From Zygnema cylindricum (Eukaryota > Streptophyta > Zygnematophyceae > Zygnematales > Zygnemataceae): DNA of 64,000 nt. The position numbers and the translations under genes are program-made. Below, piece by piece: positions 1 through 12,948 of the stretch. A model generated the notes under the pieces. The model did not search any database. It was not told where the DNA came from and was given only the letters and a program-made list of their open reading frames with translations. The stretch spans positions 126,001 through 190,000 of the forward strand of contig JBBHKE010000867.1 of NCBI GenBank assembly GCA_037447655.1. The letters run 5' to 3'. Each line of letters begins with the position of its first letter. Positions within the stretch are counted from its first letter, which is position 1.

Positions 1-783
1 GCGTCTGTAGAACCGATACCAGAAAACCATAGGATACTTTCACCAGCACAAAAACAGAAAACACCGATGCTAAATAAAAAGTTATTTTTTAAATAGAAAT
101 GTACAACAAGGACACAATCATCAGTGATGGGAAGTAAAACTGAATTGAAACAAAAAGACAAAGAGTATGTTTACAACCTAAGACTAAATCACGCCCGTTT
201 TTCTCTAGGAAGTCTCTTTCAGAACCCAGTAACACGGGGAAAACTTATGAAAAGGCTATGGACTTACTACATTTGAGTAGCCTAAAAACTAACTATCCCC
301 AAAGCCTGGAACTAGAAAACTCGCTACTGTGCCCGTGAGAACATCAAGCTGTTATTGGAACACAGATTTGACTCTCTTACCTTATTATTTCAGTGAACTT
401 AGGCACCTTGAGACTGGCAGAAGAGTCTGTGGTATATACCAAACTCAATTCCTCTCAAAAGGGGAATTTGAACAGGACTGCCTCCATTACCGGCTAAAAC
501 CCTGGAAGCCAGACCACTTATTTAAACCCGCCATCCCAAGCTGTGTCTACTCGGGGTGCGGTAACAAACAAGCATTGGCTAAAAACCCACCCTCGGTCAA
601 TTCTCACACTCATCGATTGATTCTCACACTCACACACTAGACTAATTATGGCAAAGCTGATCCAGAAATTGGTTCACTCCATCCACGCCAATGTTGTTTC
701 TGCTGATTCTCAACTGATTGTTTCTTGATTCGCTACTTCAACACTTCTCTTGGTTGTTAAGGATCCTTATAACCATAATCATT

Positions 784-3088
784 TCATACTTCACTAGATA
801 TGACAAGGCCTGAAACCCATGTAGGATAATAGAAAGGCAAAATCTTCCAGAAGAACAACAGCTTTGAGACATTCTTGGGCTTGGTCATGGGCTCGATAAT
901 GACATGACCTCCAACCCTGTTGAGAAGCCCCATGACTGTCACAACATCACCTTCGCATACATACCTGCAACCATACAAACAGTACAAGTAGTTTACACTT
1001 AACACGGACGGTTAAGCGGAAAATCACTTAATTTACATGCAGACGTCGCTCATTAGCATTGCTTCAATGATAGAAAGGTGTAAAATTGTATTCCGAAAGC
1101 TTTGTGCGACCACTGCTGTACACAACACCATACAACCTTAGTATAGTGGAATCACAAGTGAACTGCCTTTGGAGAAGCTTAAATGGGGTTTTCAGAACAC
1201 ATCACATAAGCAGCGTTCAATAACATATCACATAAGTAAAACCACGACATATCCTCAAACACGATTAAGACCTACGTAGAAGACAATCCACAAAAAAAGG
1301 ATCCAGAAGTTCAGAACGAGTCACGCACGTCACATCTCCAAATCAAACACTCACCCTTCGTGAAGAGTCAGTAGAGCATTGTCACAAAGCGATTGCATAA
1401 ACTTTGCCTGTCGGACTCCCAACGACTTCTCGAGATTCAGGTTGCCGGTGAGAGGAACAGCGGTAGCCATTCGTAAAATGGGCACCGTAAGGCCCTGCGA
1501 TGTCGCATAGGAAGCATTGACCACTGCGCTTGCTCCAGATTCTTCATCTGTAATACGGAAACTGACAGCACGTGTCTGTTGAACATGCTCTTTGTACTTC
1601 AAGGAATATCGTCCATTCGCCTGTTGGGATTGCAAACGAGTTTCAACCAAGAGGCAGCCCTGCAAGAAAACAGAAAAGCCTCAACGACTAATCGTACAAC
1701 AGAAAACTAATTCCAATCAGCCTACCAGTAACAGTTCAGGAGAGCAGAGAAAAGAACAACTGGAAATGCTACAAGGTTACAAATACTATACATGTATTCT
1801 ACCGTATAATATGCGTATAGTATGGGGTAACCACAAACTGCATTTCCAATTATTTTCGCACGTTTGAACTATGACATAAGTGGGAAAAGAAGGGGACAGA
1901 TGAATCAAGCAGTTTTCATATACATAAAACGACGGCAGAACACAAAGTCAAGTCCAGTTTGCTCGGTACAGAACATGTGATACAAACAACTCCACATAAC
2001 ACTTAACTACCAGAAGTAAACAAAGGATTTAACCATGATCGCAACATCCAGGAATTTGTCAACAATACAAAGACAATGAAAAGCTGGTATAAAGGCTCAG
2101 CAAAAGAGTTGGTATTTACCTCAACGTTTTGCAGATCCGACGATACAAGCTGGCTGTTCAATGATGAAACCTTTCCTCTCACAACAACAGAGATTCCTTG
2201 TGGCAGAGCCTCCAGACTAGATAGTCCAGTCTTCACTTTCACACGTAAATATTTCTGAAGGATCATTCTCCTCATTTTCCTGACGCATAAATTGAATAAG
2301 AAAATTGCCAAAAAAACAAATCCACCACCTCCGACGATTACAACAAGAGGCACTGTTCCTCCCACGAAAAGACCAGTCACTGCTATAAGGCCAGCTATTT
2401 CAAGGTTGATGAGGAAAAATACAAGTAGAACCACAGATTTGTAGAAACTTTGCTGCCATCCAAAACAATTTGCTGTCGACGAAGAAGGCAAACCTCCGCT
2501 TCCCACGGCAAGAATAGGAGGACGCGGTTTGCTTTGTACTTGACCTTGCTCCAAATCCGGATTCGCAACTTTTCTCGTATCGTTCTGTATCTCGCTATCG
2601 GTCTCAGGTGTCTGACAGATCCGTCCGCTCTTCTGCAAAAAGTTAAGTCCCCAACCACCATGGCCGCCTGAGGGCTTACTTTGTGTGCCTTCTGTTTCAG
2701 GCACGTCTACAACATCCTGCCACTCTTTTCCTTTCACTGAAAGCTTTTTCATCTCTGTCGCAGTCGAGTCAGATTTCAAACCAGCAAGTCCACAATTTCT
2801 TTTGAAGAAACCGTCGTCAGGAGAATCTGAACCGTCCGCAACATTTTCACAAAAGTTTCCATCAAGTGCAAAGAGCAACAGGTCCATAACTTTCTGTTGC
2901 CCGCTCAAATGAACCGGAGAGACCTCATTATCTTCCGGTATGACAGGCATGGCATGCAGTTGTCCATTAAAAGACTGGCTTCGAACATTCTTCCCATAAT
3001 ACCGGTCTGCTTTTTGGCCCATCCCTACCGGAGGAGACGGAAGAAGCATGGAACTAAACATTACAGAATCATCTACACTTGGAGGCAT
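784..3088 (-). CDS. At1g16860-like two-pass membrane protein, complete, 3 exons
   Basis: The exons I assign are 3088-2120, 1659-1355 and 964-784. All junctions are GT-AG and the phases agree (0, then 2+1), giving about 484 aa, close to the ~474 aa of Arabidopsis At1g16860. Residues 1-210 are low-complexity, Ser/Pro/Gly-rich and probably cytosolic. Two adjacent hydrophobic segments lie at about 216-242 and 246-268, followed by a basic stretch (VRKMRRM) and a conserved-looking globular part. The C-terminal exon has YVCEGDVVTVMGLL, matching the family pattern '(I/V)KEGSTVSVIGVV', then P-x5-GLV before the stop, matching the family end. Old annotations call this family 'ubiquitin-specific protease C19-related', but I see no catalytic Cys/His box, so that name is not supported. 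The molecular function is unknown. The start is the first ATG of a long open exon; upstream DNA contains no in-frame extension I trust. It appears intact. Confidence 0.82.
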
Positions 3089-3119
3089 GATTGCAATGAA
3101 GAATATTGCGACCGTTAAG

Positions 3120-4386
3120 TATTATCTAAAAAAAAGGTAAATACAGTTCTCTCGTTTTCCAACTAGCCTTGCTTATACAAGATTCACTGTAACCCTTTGA
3201 CCATAACCCTCGTGAGAATGCTTCTAACAGAACCCTAGAGAAAGGTTTTGAAAAGCAGAAGTCTTGCTTGAAGCCTTCTTGACAAATATGACAGAAAAGA
3301 AGAGTGCGTTCCCTTCCTATACAAGCAAAACCGACTATTTCTTAAAGAATTCTTTGACCTAATCTCATTTGACGATCAGCAGCCTTCATGTTTGCAAAGC
3401 TTTCACTGGATATGACGTCTCTAGTATATTTCGTCCGACTGCAACTGTAAGTTGTTGCAAACAGTACCATTATTGGAGATACTTTCAAATGGAAACAGAG
3501 CCATGCTACGCTTCTGCTGAAGCTGAGCAAGCAGCAGCAGCAGCTCTGAAGAAAACAAAGGGAAAAAAATCAAATCCGTGTCAAAAGTCGGTTTTGTTTA
3601 CAAGGATGGGACGGTTTTCGGACATGTTTCATGTCCATACGCTCGAGGTACAGCATCCTCACGCAATATACTTAAAGGCTCCTGCTCCTCTACAGAGGAA
3701 TAAAATGTCCCTCTGGACGTCCTTTATTTCGATGGTTAACTTCACACGTGCTGTCCTTCAACGAATTACTAGAACGTCCATTCGGATTCAATTGGAAATC
3801 CTATGTTTTGTAACCGCGTACTATTACGAAGCTACAATATATAGCGTTACGTGCTGTGCTGTACCAATGTACCATCCCTGCACACCTCATCACCGGGTTC
3901 CAAAGCGTCCTCCAGCAGAGAAATATACTATTGAACGGAGAGGTACGGAATGCTAATAGCCACGGTGTAACTGGCCGTTAAGTTGCCATGATTTGATTTC
4001 CAGAAGCATATGCTACAGTACTTTACTTTAGGGTCCGCCTACTTTCATTTGACATTTTGATACGCTTGCCGCACCTTGCACAATTTTCTTCGTTACCGTC
4101 AAGACGTCTACAAAACGGAAATCATCTCTAGCGTTCTCCTGGGGGGGCGTGTCTTTCCGTCAATTAAGACGGACTTTTTTCCCTGCCTCCGTTAGACATT
4201 TCGGAATGAGGACCCTGTATTCGCACGTGTATCCCCAAACGAAATGCACATTATTTACGGGACTTTGACGATCGACGGTCAATCATTTAGAATCGACGCT
4301 TAAAAATGTTGTTCAAGATAGACTAACGTTAGGCGCTTAAGTGTGTGACGACCGTCTAATAGTACACATTGGTTTTGTCGGTACAG
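3120..4386. other. Intergenic, no gene recognised
   Basis: This stretch lies upstream of the At1g16860-like gene. A 195-codon open frame at 3369-3956 (+) has a short alanine run and the string AFTGYDVSSIF, faintly like the 'HAFTGCD' motif of some transposon proteins. It has no further domain and cannot be called. The stretch ends at the first TACACC element. Confidence 0.5.
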
Positions 4387-4608
4387 TACACCGTGTATCG
4401 TTATTAGGGTTATAATTTGTACGCCGCATAAAACATTTTTCCTCCGTACACACTCGTCCGATTTTCAGCTTGAGACTGACAGTCGGAAGCAAAGAATCTT
4501 ACCTTTCAATCTCAACCGTCAGATCCATAATAGAACATGTGTGTACGGATAAAAAGTGTTTTAAGAGAACGAAAAAAAACATTAACCCTAACAGCGATTC
4601 ACGGTGTA
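4387..4608. mobile_element. TACACC element, family A (MITE-like, 222 bp)
   Basis: The ends are inverted repeats (TACACCGTGTATCG and CGATTCACGGTGTA). Inside each end is a second inverted pair containing TTTCCTCCGTACACAC and GTGTGTACGGATAAAA. It has no coding capacity. Family A copies in the window are 208-230 bp and probably target TA, with the TA counted inside the quoted ends. Confidence 0.75.
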
Positions 4609-6273
4609 CTGTTCTGTAGCCGTGAAGGACGCGAAACTTTCTCTACAATGTTGGCCATTAGCCTTTAATTTTTCACTTACCGTCAGATACACGTTCGTGT
4701 GAAATCATATCTTAACTGATGATGTCAGCAGACGCTAATTTTTTGTTTCGCCGGTGTGGCAGCCCAATCACGGGACTTCCGCGCTACATTTTTGTCCACA
4801 TGTTCTAAGAATATAATTACGTTCCATGTACACTCATTCACGGAAATCCACATAGAAACGGCAACAAACTGCGAAGGCACCAAGTCCTCCGCATTGGGAT
4901 GAGGAGAATTTATTGCGAAACTCAAATATTGTCTTCTACTACCGTCCGCCGGTACGGGAGGGGAAAGCGGAGAGAGGGACAGGCGGAGCCGCCATTGGCT
5001 GTCAGCTGAAAATTTCTTTGTTTTTCAAGAGGTGACTTAAATGTGACGTATTTTACAGTACATTTGATATAATGACGGCCGTACAGTCTGGAACCTATAG
5101 CGTAACAGATAAATTCTTGGACAGTGCGACGTGGCACAGGATTGCAGGAACGTGAAAAAAAAACCGGGAAAGAAGATAATAACAGGGTCAAAATTGCTCA
5201 TTGAACAGATGATGAAAAAATAGCCCATATTCTTGTCGTTTTGCGTTTGTACGCAAGGAAAAAACCGTAACATCTTTTCTCGTACAAAATTTTTGAAGGA
5301 AAAAGTACATTCGTCGCGTCACAATCTTCGCTAGCCTTTATTTGTATTTCAGTGACTACCATCATGATTCGTACAAAATAAAAGGAATTTTTTTCCTGCT
5401 CATCACACTTGGCGACAACTCAACATTTTAATCAGTTCAGCTGGTGATTTCGGATATTACGTAAATGACAGAGCGAATAGCCGTACGGAATTGTATCACA
5501 CGGACTGGAAACAACGCAAGCGTTAGATCCAATCAGCTGTCAAATAGATTTAAAAAAGAAGATAGATTTGAAAACATATAACCTTTCAATGACTCTAGTA
5601 AATGTTTTCTGAGTAAAAATACAAATTACAAGGTAAAACGACAAAGGTAAATATTAACCAGGAATACCGTCGATCGCTTTGACCCACGGTCTAAAGGCGA
5701 TTTGACCTACTTTAAACTGCTTTCTGGAAACTAAATTACTAAAATTAGCTGTATCGTTACAAAAGTTTAAACTGAACACCGTTATATTTTACTGCGCATG
5801 GAACTGAACAAGACCAATTTGAAGAAAAGTTGGCTTCTTATTTCAGCCCGTGGTCCCCACGCGCGTTTATCTGATTTGCTGGTACGAAATTCAACAAGTG
5901 GCGGATTTTCCTCTATGACGAGAAGATCGAGAATCAGAATATCAACCAATCGGATTGCTTCCAGCAACCGGAGACGCGTGCATAAGAATCTTTCGGCAGG
6001 GAGAGTGTTATTTGAACGTAAAATTTGATATCCATCGACGGGAAGAAATAGACGCAGTGCTGAAAAGTGAAAAGTGACTGTTTACACAAAATTTTCGACA
6101 GCATCTACAGATTTTATAAAACAAATGATTCTACAGCAAGACTTCGTGATTGGTTTTATAAGATTCGATTCTGCAAGGAATGGAGCTACAGTAATTTCCA
6201 TCGTACTTTATGAAATAAAAGTTTTTCTTTGTTTTCGCCATCTATATTTTACCTCAAAGGGAAAAGGCTCTTA

Positions 6274-6965
6274 GGGTAAGGTTCCATTAGGGGAAAAATG
6301 CCGCTGTCTACTGAAAGCCGTACTCTTTCGTACATTGCCGTACCAAAAAAAATAAAATGTCATAAAAACAAGCCTACTGAATGAGGGATTTGATTTTCCA
6401 CTTTTATGGGCGTAAACGTTGACCGTTGGATGCATAATCGGATATGCCATCGCTTTCAGTTCACAACAAGTGACTCGGAGTAGGTCAATTCTTAGCGCCT
6501 GAATGAATAACATCGTGCCTCGTGGAAAAGTGAACAAATATCCACGACGATCGCGCGACCAAGTGGATGCACGTCGTATATGACATGTGCCTTCCGCCAA
6601 GGAGGATGCGAGGCCACCGGAAGACACAAGAAAATCTTTGACGGAGGATATTGTTTCACACTGTTGCCATCCACTAACCATTTCGATATTTTCGTACGCT
6701 TTTACAAATCTTAAGTTTCGTCCGCCCATACAGATTTTATTCAATACGTCGTACGAGTCACTTTTTACCTTCGCTGGTACGTGTGGTCATAAATTGTTGT
6801 CAGAGATTCTTTGAAGATTTTTAGAATCTTATTCACTATATTATAAGAATCAATAAAATTTTGCCACGAAAACAAAATGTCGATTACTGACCCTACACAA
6901 TGGAACGATGGCTGCAGTAAACAAATTTTCGACGTTTACTGAGACCGCCTAATGGAACAACGCTC
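6274..6965. mobile_element. GGGT-ended TTA element 1 (PIF/Harbinger-like)
   Basis: The left end GGGTAAGGTTCCATTAGG faces a right end that reads GAGCGTTGTTCCATTAGG on the other strand. It is flanked by TTA on both sides (6271-6273 and 6966-6968). TTA duplications and a G-rich start fit PIF/Harbinger. It is non-coding. The empty site is visible in repeat R copy 2 near 13650-13660 (CTCTTATACGAGC). Confidence 0.7.
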
Positions 6966-6968
6966 TTA

Positions 6969-7999
6969 GGGTGGCGTTCCATCAGACGATTAGTGAGGTT
7001 GTTTACAGAAATCCGGACCTCTCCGTACTACACCGCACCTCTTATTTTGTTTTTATCCTCGAACAACATTACAGAGAATCTTGCCAATATTCTCCAAAGG
7101 TCTGGGAGGTAACAATGACCGTTGGATATTTTTTCGCGAAGCATTCGCTTCGAAAGTTTCTGTAAATTGTGATGTACCTCGATCACCATTTACATAAATA
7201 TATGAGCGGCGACACGCTGGATAATGAGCATACGTGTCAAGGTGGCAACCAACGGAAATCGAAAAAATTCGCACATGATATATACACTCATAAACCCAAC
7301 CGAAATCACAAAAGTAACCTCGTAACGAGCTTTCGTCGCGCTTTTTTTATTACCACCCATTCGTCACACTATTTGTGGCATAGCTCATTCGTCGCGTGAA
7401 AAAACGGAAACCCAAAAAATTTGACCTGGCATCCGACAAGCGCCTACAAAGAGTACAAAATTTGTGTGGTACGATGACCTAGTCCGCACGTACATGGTAC
7501 GCAAATGAAGATTTCGAGTTGAAGTTGGTCGGTGAAAAAACCATAGTTCAAAAGTAGGCGTTTTTATGGTAGGCCTTTGGTCGGCACCTTTATCGTAAGT
7601 TGTGTTATGGGCTTTTCATGCGATCTTCTTAGATCGCTACTTTGATCAGCGACCGTCCGATCGTCCGAATCTGATGGTGTAAACAAAAATGTTTGGTCCG
7701 AATGTTTAATTGGTCCAATTTTTGGTCCGAATAGGTCCGAATACAATATGGGTCTTAACTCTTAAGGTCATATTGTATGTTTTGCATACAATAGGCATAT
7801 TGCATGGGCCTACTTTCACCTACTTTTGAACTATGGAAAAAACTATTTGACGATTTTCAATATAAGATCTTTTCTTACGCGGTACCACTCAATTTTGCGC
7901 ACGTAGATTACAGACACTGCATGAAAGAACATCGTTCAAAATGTGGCATCCTGTAATGTTGGCCACGCAATTACATAAAATCCTGATGGAACGCCACCC
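6969..7999. mobile_element. GGGT-ended TTA element 2 (PIF/Harbinger-like)
   Basis: The ends GGGTGGCGTTCCATCAG and CTGATGGAACGCCACCC are a perfect inverted repeat over 17 bp, flanked by TTA at 6966-6968 and 8000-8002. It abuts element 1 and shares one TTA with it. It carries a nested CCATAG element (7541-7836) and has no recognisable transposase. Confidence 0.8.
7541..7836. mobile_element. CCATAG element copy 1 (TIR element, 6-bp TSD)
   Basis: The ends CCATAGTTCAAAAGTAGG and CCTACTTTTGAACTATGG are inverted repeats, flanked by AAAAAA on each side. An internal imperfect palindrome surrounds TTTTGCATACAATAGG. It is non-coding. Four further copies are listed below. Confidence 0.8.
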
Positions 8000-8112
8000 T
8001 TATACGAGCAAAATAGATGACGTTACAGTACAGTACAGTACGAACCTAACCTGAATCTTGCAACTTTCTGTACTGAAAGTCGAACTAGTAATGTATTTTT
8101 TAGGGTTCATGC

Positions 8113-8330
8113 TACACCGTGAATCGCTATTAGCGTCAATGTTTTTTTCGCCACTTATAAAATCTTTTCTCCGTACACACTTGTCGGATTTTTAATTTGA
8201 AACGCCAATCGGAAGCCGATAATGTTTAAATTCAATCGCAACCGTTAGATATACAATCCGACAGTGTGTACGGGGAAAAAGGTTTTAAGCAGTGAAAAAA
8301 CATTAACAGTAATAGCGATTCACGGTTGTA
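8113..8330. mobile_element. TACACC element, family A, inside repeat R copy 1
   Basis: TACACCGTGAATCGCTATTAG faces CGATTCACGGTTGTA. The interior holds the family A inner pair (TTTCTCCGTACACAC and GTGTGTACGGGGAAAA). The same element sits at the same place in repeat R copy 2 (13976-14196), so it predates the duplication. Confidence 0.75.
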
Positions 8331-9114
8331 CCTGTACGCTACGTACTTTTCGAACATAGGTTGAAACTTGAAACATTCTGCGCGTTTGACGGCGGCCACT
8401 GACCGTCAGATAGAGCAATCTCCAAAAAAATCCGTACAGTCTGGAGGCCGGTTTGGCAGAAAATCTTGTTGGTCCCTGCAGCATTTTCCAGAAGATACCG
8501 CCAGTTTGATATTTTCATTGTCCTATCTGATTTGTTCATTTTCGTACGATTCTCTTTTTTCAAACCATGCGGAGCCGTAACAGTGCAAGCTAGCTGGCGC
8601 CGTCCTTCTTCTTATTATATCGCTGTACGAAGTACGGCAGTCGTACATTGAAATGAGAAAACGCATGTGCATGGACTATTATGTTTGGTCGGGCGGCTAG
8701 GCTTTGTACTTTGTCTGTCGGAACTCTGGAAGATTTTTGAAGGGAACATACGGCATATCTTTTTCACCTAAAGATTTGAAGGTGGTTTAGGGTTTAGGGT
8801 TGCCATGCATATCATTGGTTATCAACTTACCGGTAAATCGGAGTCAGGACCACTTGAATAACTGAATAAAAGAGTGGTTTGTGCACTCTCACGGATGGAA
8901 TATACTACAATAATGTACACCGTCGATCGTATTTAGCGTGTAGAAATTATTAGTGTGTAGAATAATTTAGTGTCATGTACAAGGTTGTACGGACAAATTT
9001 TCATTGAAGATTTTTACGATTTTTTCAAATCGACCTCTCCGGTTTCTACTTATTGTACGCTCGTTTGAATCGTGCGTAAAATGCGTTTTGAACAACTATG
9101 CCTTTCAATGACGC

Positions 9115-9686
9115 TACACCGCGAATCGTAATTAGAGTAAATTACTCTAATTCGGTCGCTCGAAATTTCGACTCTATGACTTCAAATAGAGTAAACGATT
9201 CTATTTTTTTTATTATTCTAATTTAGGTGAGTTTAATTAGCGTAAAAAATTGTCATATAGGTTCGTTTTAAATAGTGTGGAGTACGGACGACGTTCGACC
9301 GTGCAAAAAAGGTACAAATAATGAATTAATATAATCGCGCTCGCACGTGAAGCCGCACTAAACGAAAATCAATCACATCGAAAAAAAGCCGTTCGTCGTC
9401 AGTGTGAACATTAACTGACATTCAGCGCGACAAATAATACTAACGTCATAATGACGTTAAAAATATACGGACTGACTGATTTTATACGTCAACGTAATTT
9501 AGTGTTCATAATTCCAGCGCCGATAATTATTGCCGACAATACCCAATTTAGAGTACTTAAATAAATTAGAGTAAACTTCCTCTGTGAAAAAGTTCTATCA
9601 CATAAATTAGAGTTCATTACTCTAATTGTTTTTTTTGGTTTTTTTACTCTAATTTTTTCATTACTCTAATTACGATTCGCGGTGTA
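9115..9686. mobile_element. TACACC element, family B (572 bp)
   Basis: TACACCGCGAATCGTAATTAG faces CTAATTACGATTCGCGGTGTA. The interior is rich in the short motif ATTAGAGTA and its complement, with a GTGTGGAGTACGGACGAC segment. It is non-coding. The flanks resemble 48420-48470, where the element is absent. Confidence 0.8.
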
Positions 9687-10529
9687 TAGGTCGAACGCGA
9701 CCATCTACTTCAATAATACAAATAAAATACGGAAAGAAATGCTAAATTGAAAGAAAGGTTCATCTTACTTTCCTTTCAAATGTAGTCAACTGTTCCCACA
9801 ATGACTGGCCACTATTATATTAGTTAATCCCTACTCACCTCAAGTAAAGGTTAAAAGGAGGAGAAAATCTTCCCAATTATTTAATTTTCTTCAACATTTA
9901 ACCTGGCGATCACTTTTTCGATAGGTAACACGTATGTCACCCCATCACATTCTTAATTTTAAGTGTTGGTACAATGAAAGATTGGACATATGTGCCATAC
10001 AATTACCAATTCACAATTCTTTGACGAGATTTTCATTCTAGGCGTTTAGGCCCTTACAAGTTGTTCGCAAGCGTGCATGCCTTTAAATATGGGCGTTATC
10101 GACCTTTTCAACTGGTTAGACTGCTACATTGTGTTAGAAAAATACATACAAGGTCTTCAAGCTATACAAGGAAGCATTCCTAATATAGTTTAAACTTATG
10201 TGTTTTTAATTTAAGAGTTAAGGTGCCTTCCCGTGTGATCGTAACTTAGCGAACTTTGTACAGTAGCGAAGTTTCTCGGCACCAAATTTTCAAATATCCT
10301 AATGCGTAAAATTAAAATTGTTACTTAATTTTGTGATGATTGAATAAGCCGAAAATGCTCATGATATTTGTAAACGTGTACAAATATATGTTGTCGCACC
10401 GTATTCTTTCGAATTGGTTGAGATGTTGCATGTATTTAGGTGACATTGTAGATGTACGATCTTCCATCGCGCGGCAAAGGGGGGGGAGGGGGGGGGGGGG
10501 CTTTTGAAAAAAAAAATGACATAGCGTCA

Positions 10530-10694
10530 CTTTGATATATCGCGATAAAAACATATCGAATTACCGGTCGATGTATCGAATAAATATCGTGATATTGAGG
10601 TTCTCGATATATAAAAGCGATATATCGATTATCGGGTAGTGATTATTAGATGAATATTGAATATCGACAAGGGGCCTTTAATACACAACACTAT
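10530..10694. mobile_element. Degenerate hAT-like element (TATCGATA-rich)
   Basis: It contains many overlapping ATATCG/CGATAT words and ends in ATACACAACACTA, a decayed form of the CCCAACACTA terminus seen at 19355 and 48369. A G-rich run precedes it at about 10480-10500. The left end is not clear. Confidence 0.45.
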
Positions 10695-10699
10695 GAATT

Positions 10700-12640
10700 G
10701 GACTTTAGTTTTTTAATTTTATTTGTAATAATGTATATTTTATCGGTATTCGGCTAAGTTTTTGATGAAATGACAAAAAATAACCCTTACTTTGGCACAT
10801 GGAGAGTTACCGTGGCACAACAATACCACACTATTTTGTTGTACATCACGTCACATCGCAATGATACGCCTACTAATTCGAGTGAAGAAGGTAAATGTAG
10901 GCACCATTGGCGTCCAACACCGAAGCAAGTTTGTATAAGGTTCGAAGAATATGTCACTAGGCAGTTTGTCAGTGTCTAGAGTAGGTACAGGTAGAGAAAT
11001 GACAAAATCCAAAGTAGATTTAGACAGATCGTTCTCCAAAGTTGTTTCCTGTTATAAATTTATGAAATACAAATGATGTAAAACAAAATTGGACACTTTG
11101 TCCTATGAATAAAGTTGGTTCCTTGTTTTCTATTTTCTCAATCTGTGAATGGTGAGTTCGTAATGCTTTGCACAATGCTTAAATAGGCCTAACTCTAATA
11201 TACGCTCTAATTTGTGGTCGAATTACAACGCGCCATGTGTATAATGTCTATCGGATAAGATAACCTGAAGAAGTATACACTAATTTGTTTATAATGCACA
11301 ACTCAACTGAAAAACAAACTAAGTGCTACCAAAAATTCCCCAAGTATTGTGGACATACAAATGATGATTCGTTACATTGAAAATTAAGAAATACATTGAA
11401 TCGCCATATCGGGAGTGTCTTAGAATCGCACCAAAACTAACACACAATTGATATCCTCATTAGCGCAACACTATAACATATTGATACGCAGCCCATAAGT
11501 TGTGCCAACCTAAATGGTCCACTATTGTATTGAGATGCCATGTGGCACGATATACATCTATTTTTTATAGCTAATTTTATGAACAATAATATCAAACAAT
11601 GTAGGAAACTAATAATTTATGTGTTGTCTTCTTTTATTCTCGCTTTACATACCTTACTGTTATATCATATAAGAGGCATACAAATCTATGTGAATACTAC
11701 TTGTTATAATATTTAACGACATATAACAACAAAGCGAATCGGGCTTTGCTGGCCTGTCTTAAAATAATCGTCGCGGGCGACCCTGTGCTTTGCCCTTTGG
11801 TTGCCAAAGGCCTGTCGTTTTTGTACACGCGGACCAATAAGAGCGTCACAATTTGTCGTAGGAGTTACATGTACTCCTTCACGTATGAATCCGTTTCCGG
11901 TAGTGTATGGATATTGAGAACACGACAACGTGGCATGATGTGACAGGATCGCACGCGCAAAAATTAAAAGTACGTTATTGTACGTTACTCTACCAGTATT
12001 GATAACACGACATTTTGGCGTGATGCCGAATTTTTCTGGCTGTTTATCATACCATTGCAACCACGCAAAATACAACAATATGATTGTACCACGTGTCTCT
12101 TTTCATTACATCAAAATTGGAACATAACAAAGCCAATCAAAACTCAAATCATTCAACGGCTCACGCTCTTGCACAAAAACAATCGACGATCAATTATCGT
12201 TTTCACCAGAGACGAATGCAACTAGAATGCTTTTCCCTTTTAAAATCTAAAAGGGCAAAGCAAAAAATGTATGTCGCACGAATGGAATTTATGCGGACAC
12301 AATATATTTTGTTGATACGCAAAGATGACAGTCAGCTGTATCAATGGCTCTAGCCCGTAGCAGCCATAAACAGACAACACGGTTGTGCTCATCCGTACAA
12401 TGGTCTCAACATACGTATAAATATTGCACCGAGAAAGTCTTCTGCCGGTCACACACCCTTTCGCATTCAAAAGACGAACCCGAAAAAAAAAATGAAACCT
12501 AGGATGAAAAATACGATCATACGATAGGAATTCACGTTCCTACAATACATTATAGCAAAAATAAAACGACACGTACACTTTTTCATGCGAATTTAAGTCA
12601 AAGGATTTACTTACGAAAGATATCAAACGAATCGTCTCAA
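10700..12640. other. AT-rich intergenic stretch, no gene recognised
   Basis: Short open frames here lack start context, splice partners or recognisable motifs. I see no clear TIR element within it. Confidence 0.5.
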
Positions 12641-12948
12641 CCATAGTTCAAAAGTAAGCGTTTTTATGGTAGGCCTTTGGTCGGCGCCTTTATCGTAAGT
12701 TGTTTTATGGGCTTTTCATGTGATCTTCTTATATCGCTACTTTGATCAGCGACCGTCCGATCGTCCGAATCTGACGGTGTAAATATTTTTTTTTGGCCCG
12801 AATGTTTTAATTGGTCCAATCTTTGGTCCGAATGTTTTAATTGGTCCGAATAGGTCCGAATACAATATGGGTCTTAATGTCATATTGTATGTTTTGCATA
12901 CAATAGGCATATTGTATGGGCCTACTTTCACCTACTTTTGAACTATGG
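12641..12948. mobile_element. CCATAG element copy 2
   Basis: The inverted ends CCATAGTTCAAAAGTA and TACTTTTGAACTATGG are flanked by TCTCAA on the left and TCTCGA on the right, a 6-bp duplication with one mismatch. It is non-coding. Confidence 0.8.

Larger units (their letters stand above)
5590..8915 (+). repeat. Repeat R copy 1 (~1.59 kb core plus insertions)
   Basis: It is similar along its length to 12970-15391, beginning at the string AGTAAATGTTTTCTGAG and ending near CTCTCAC(G/T)GATGGAATA. Removing the GGGT-element pair at 6274-8002 leaves about 1.6 kb. The other copy leaves about 1.59 kb once its own three insertions are removed. The core includes a family A element (8113-8330) and the telomere-like string GGTTTAGGGTTTAGGGTT. 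I see no coding frame. It may be an unclassified non-autonomous element or a segmental duplication. Confidence 0.7.

Noticed and set aside
2003-2119. Extension of the first At1g16860-like exon to the stop at 2003
   Set aside because: The GAG|GTAAAT donor at 2120/2119, joined to the acceptor at 1660, restores the family alignment; the read-through tail does not match.
3369-3956. 195-codon open frame with AFTGYD (+)
   Set aside because: The resemblance to the HAFTGCD motif of some transposon proteins covers a few residues only, and the rest matches nothing I know. Not called as a gene.
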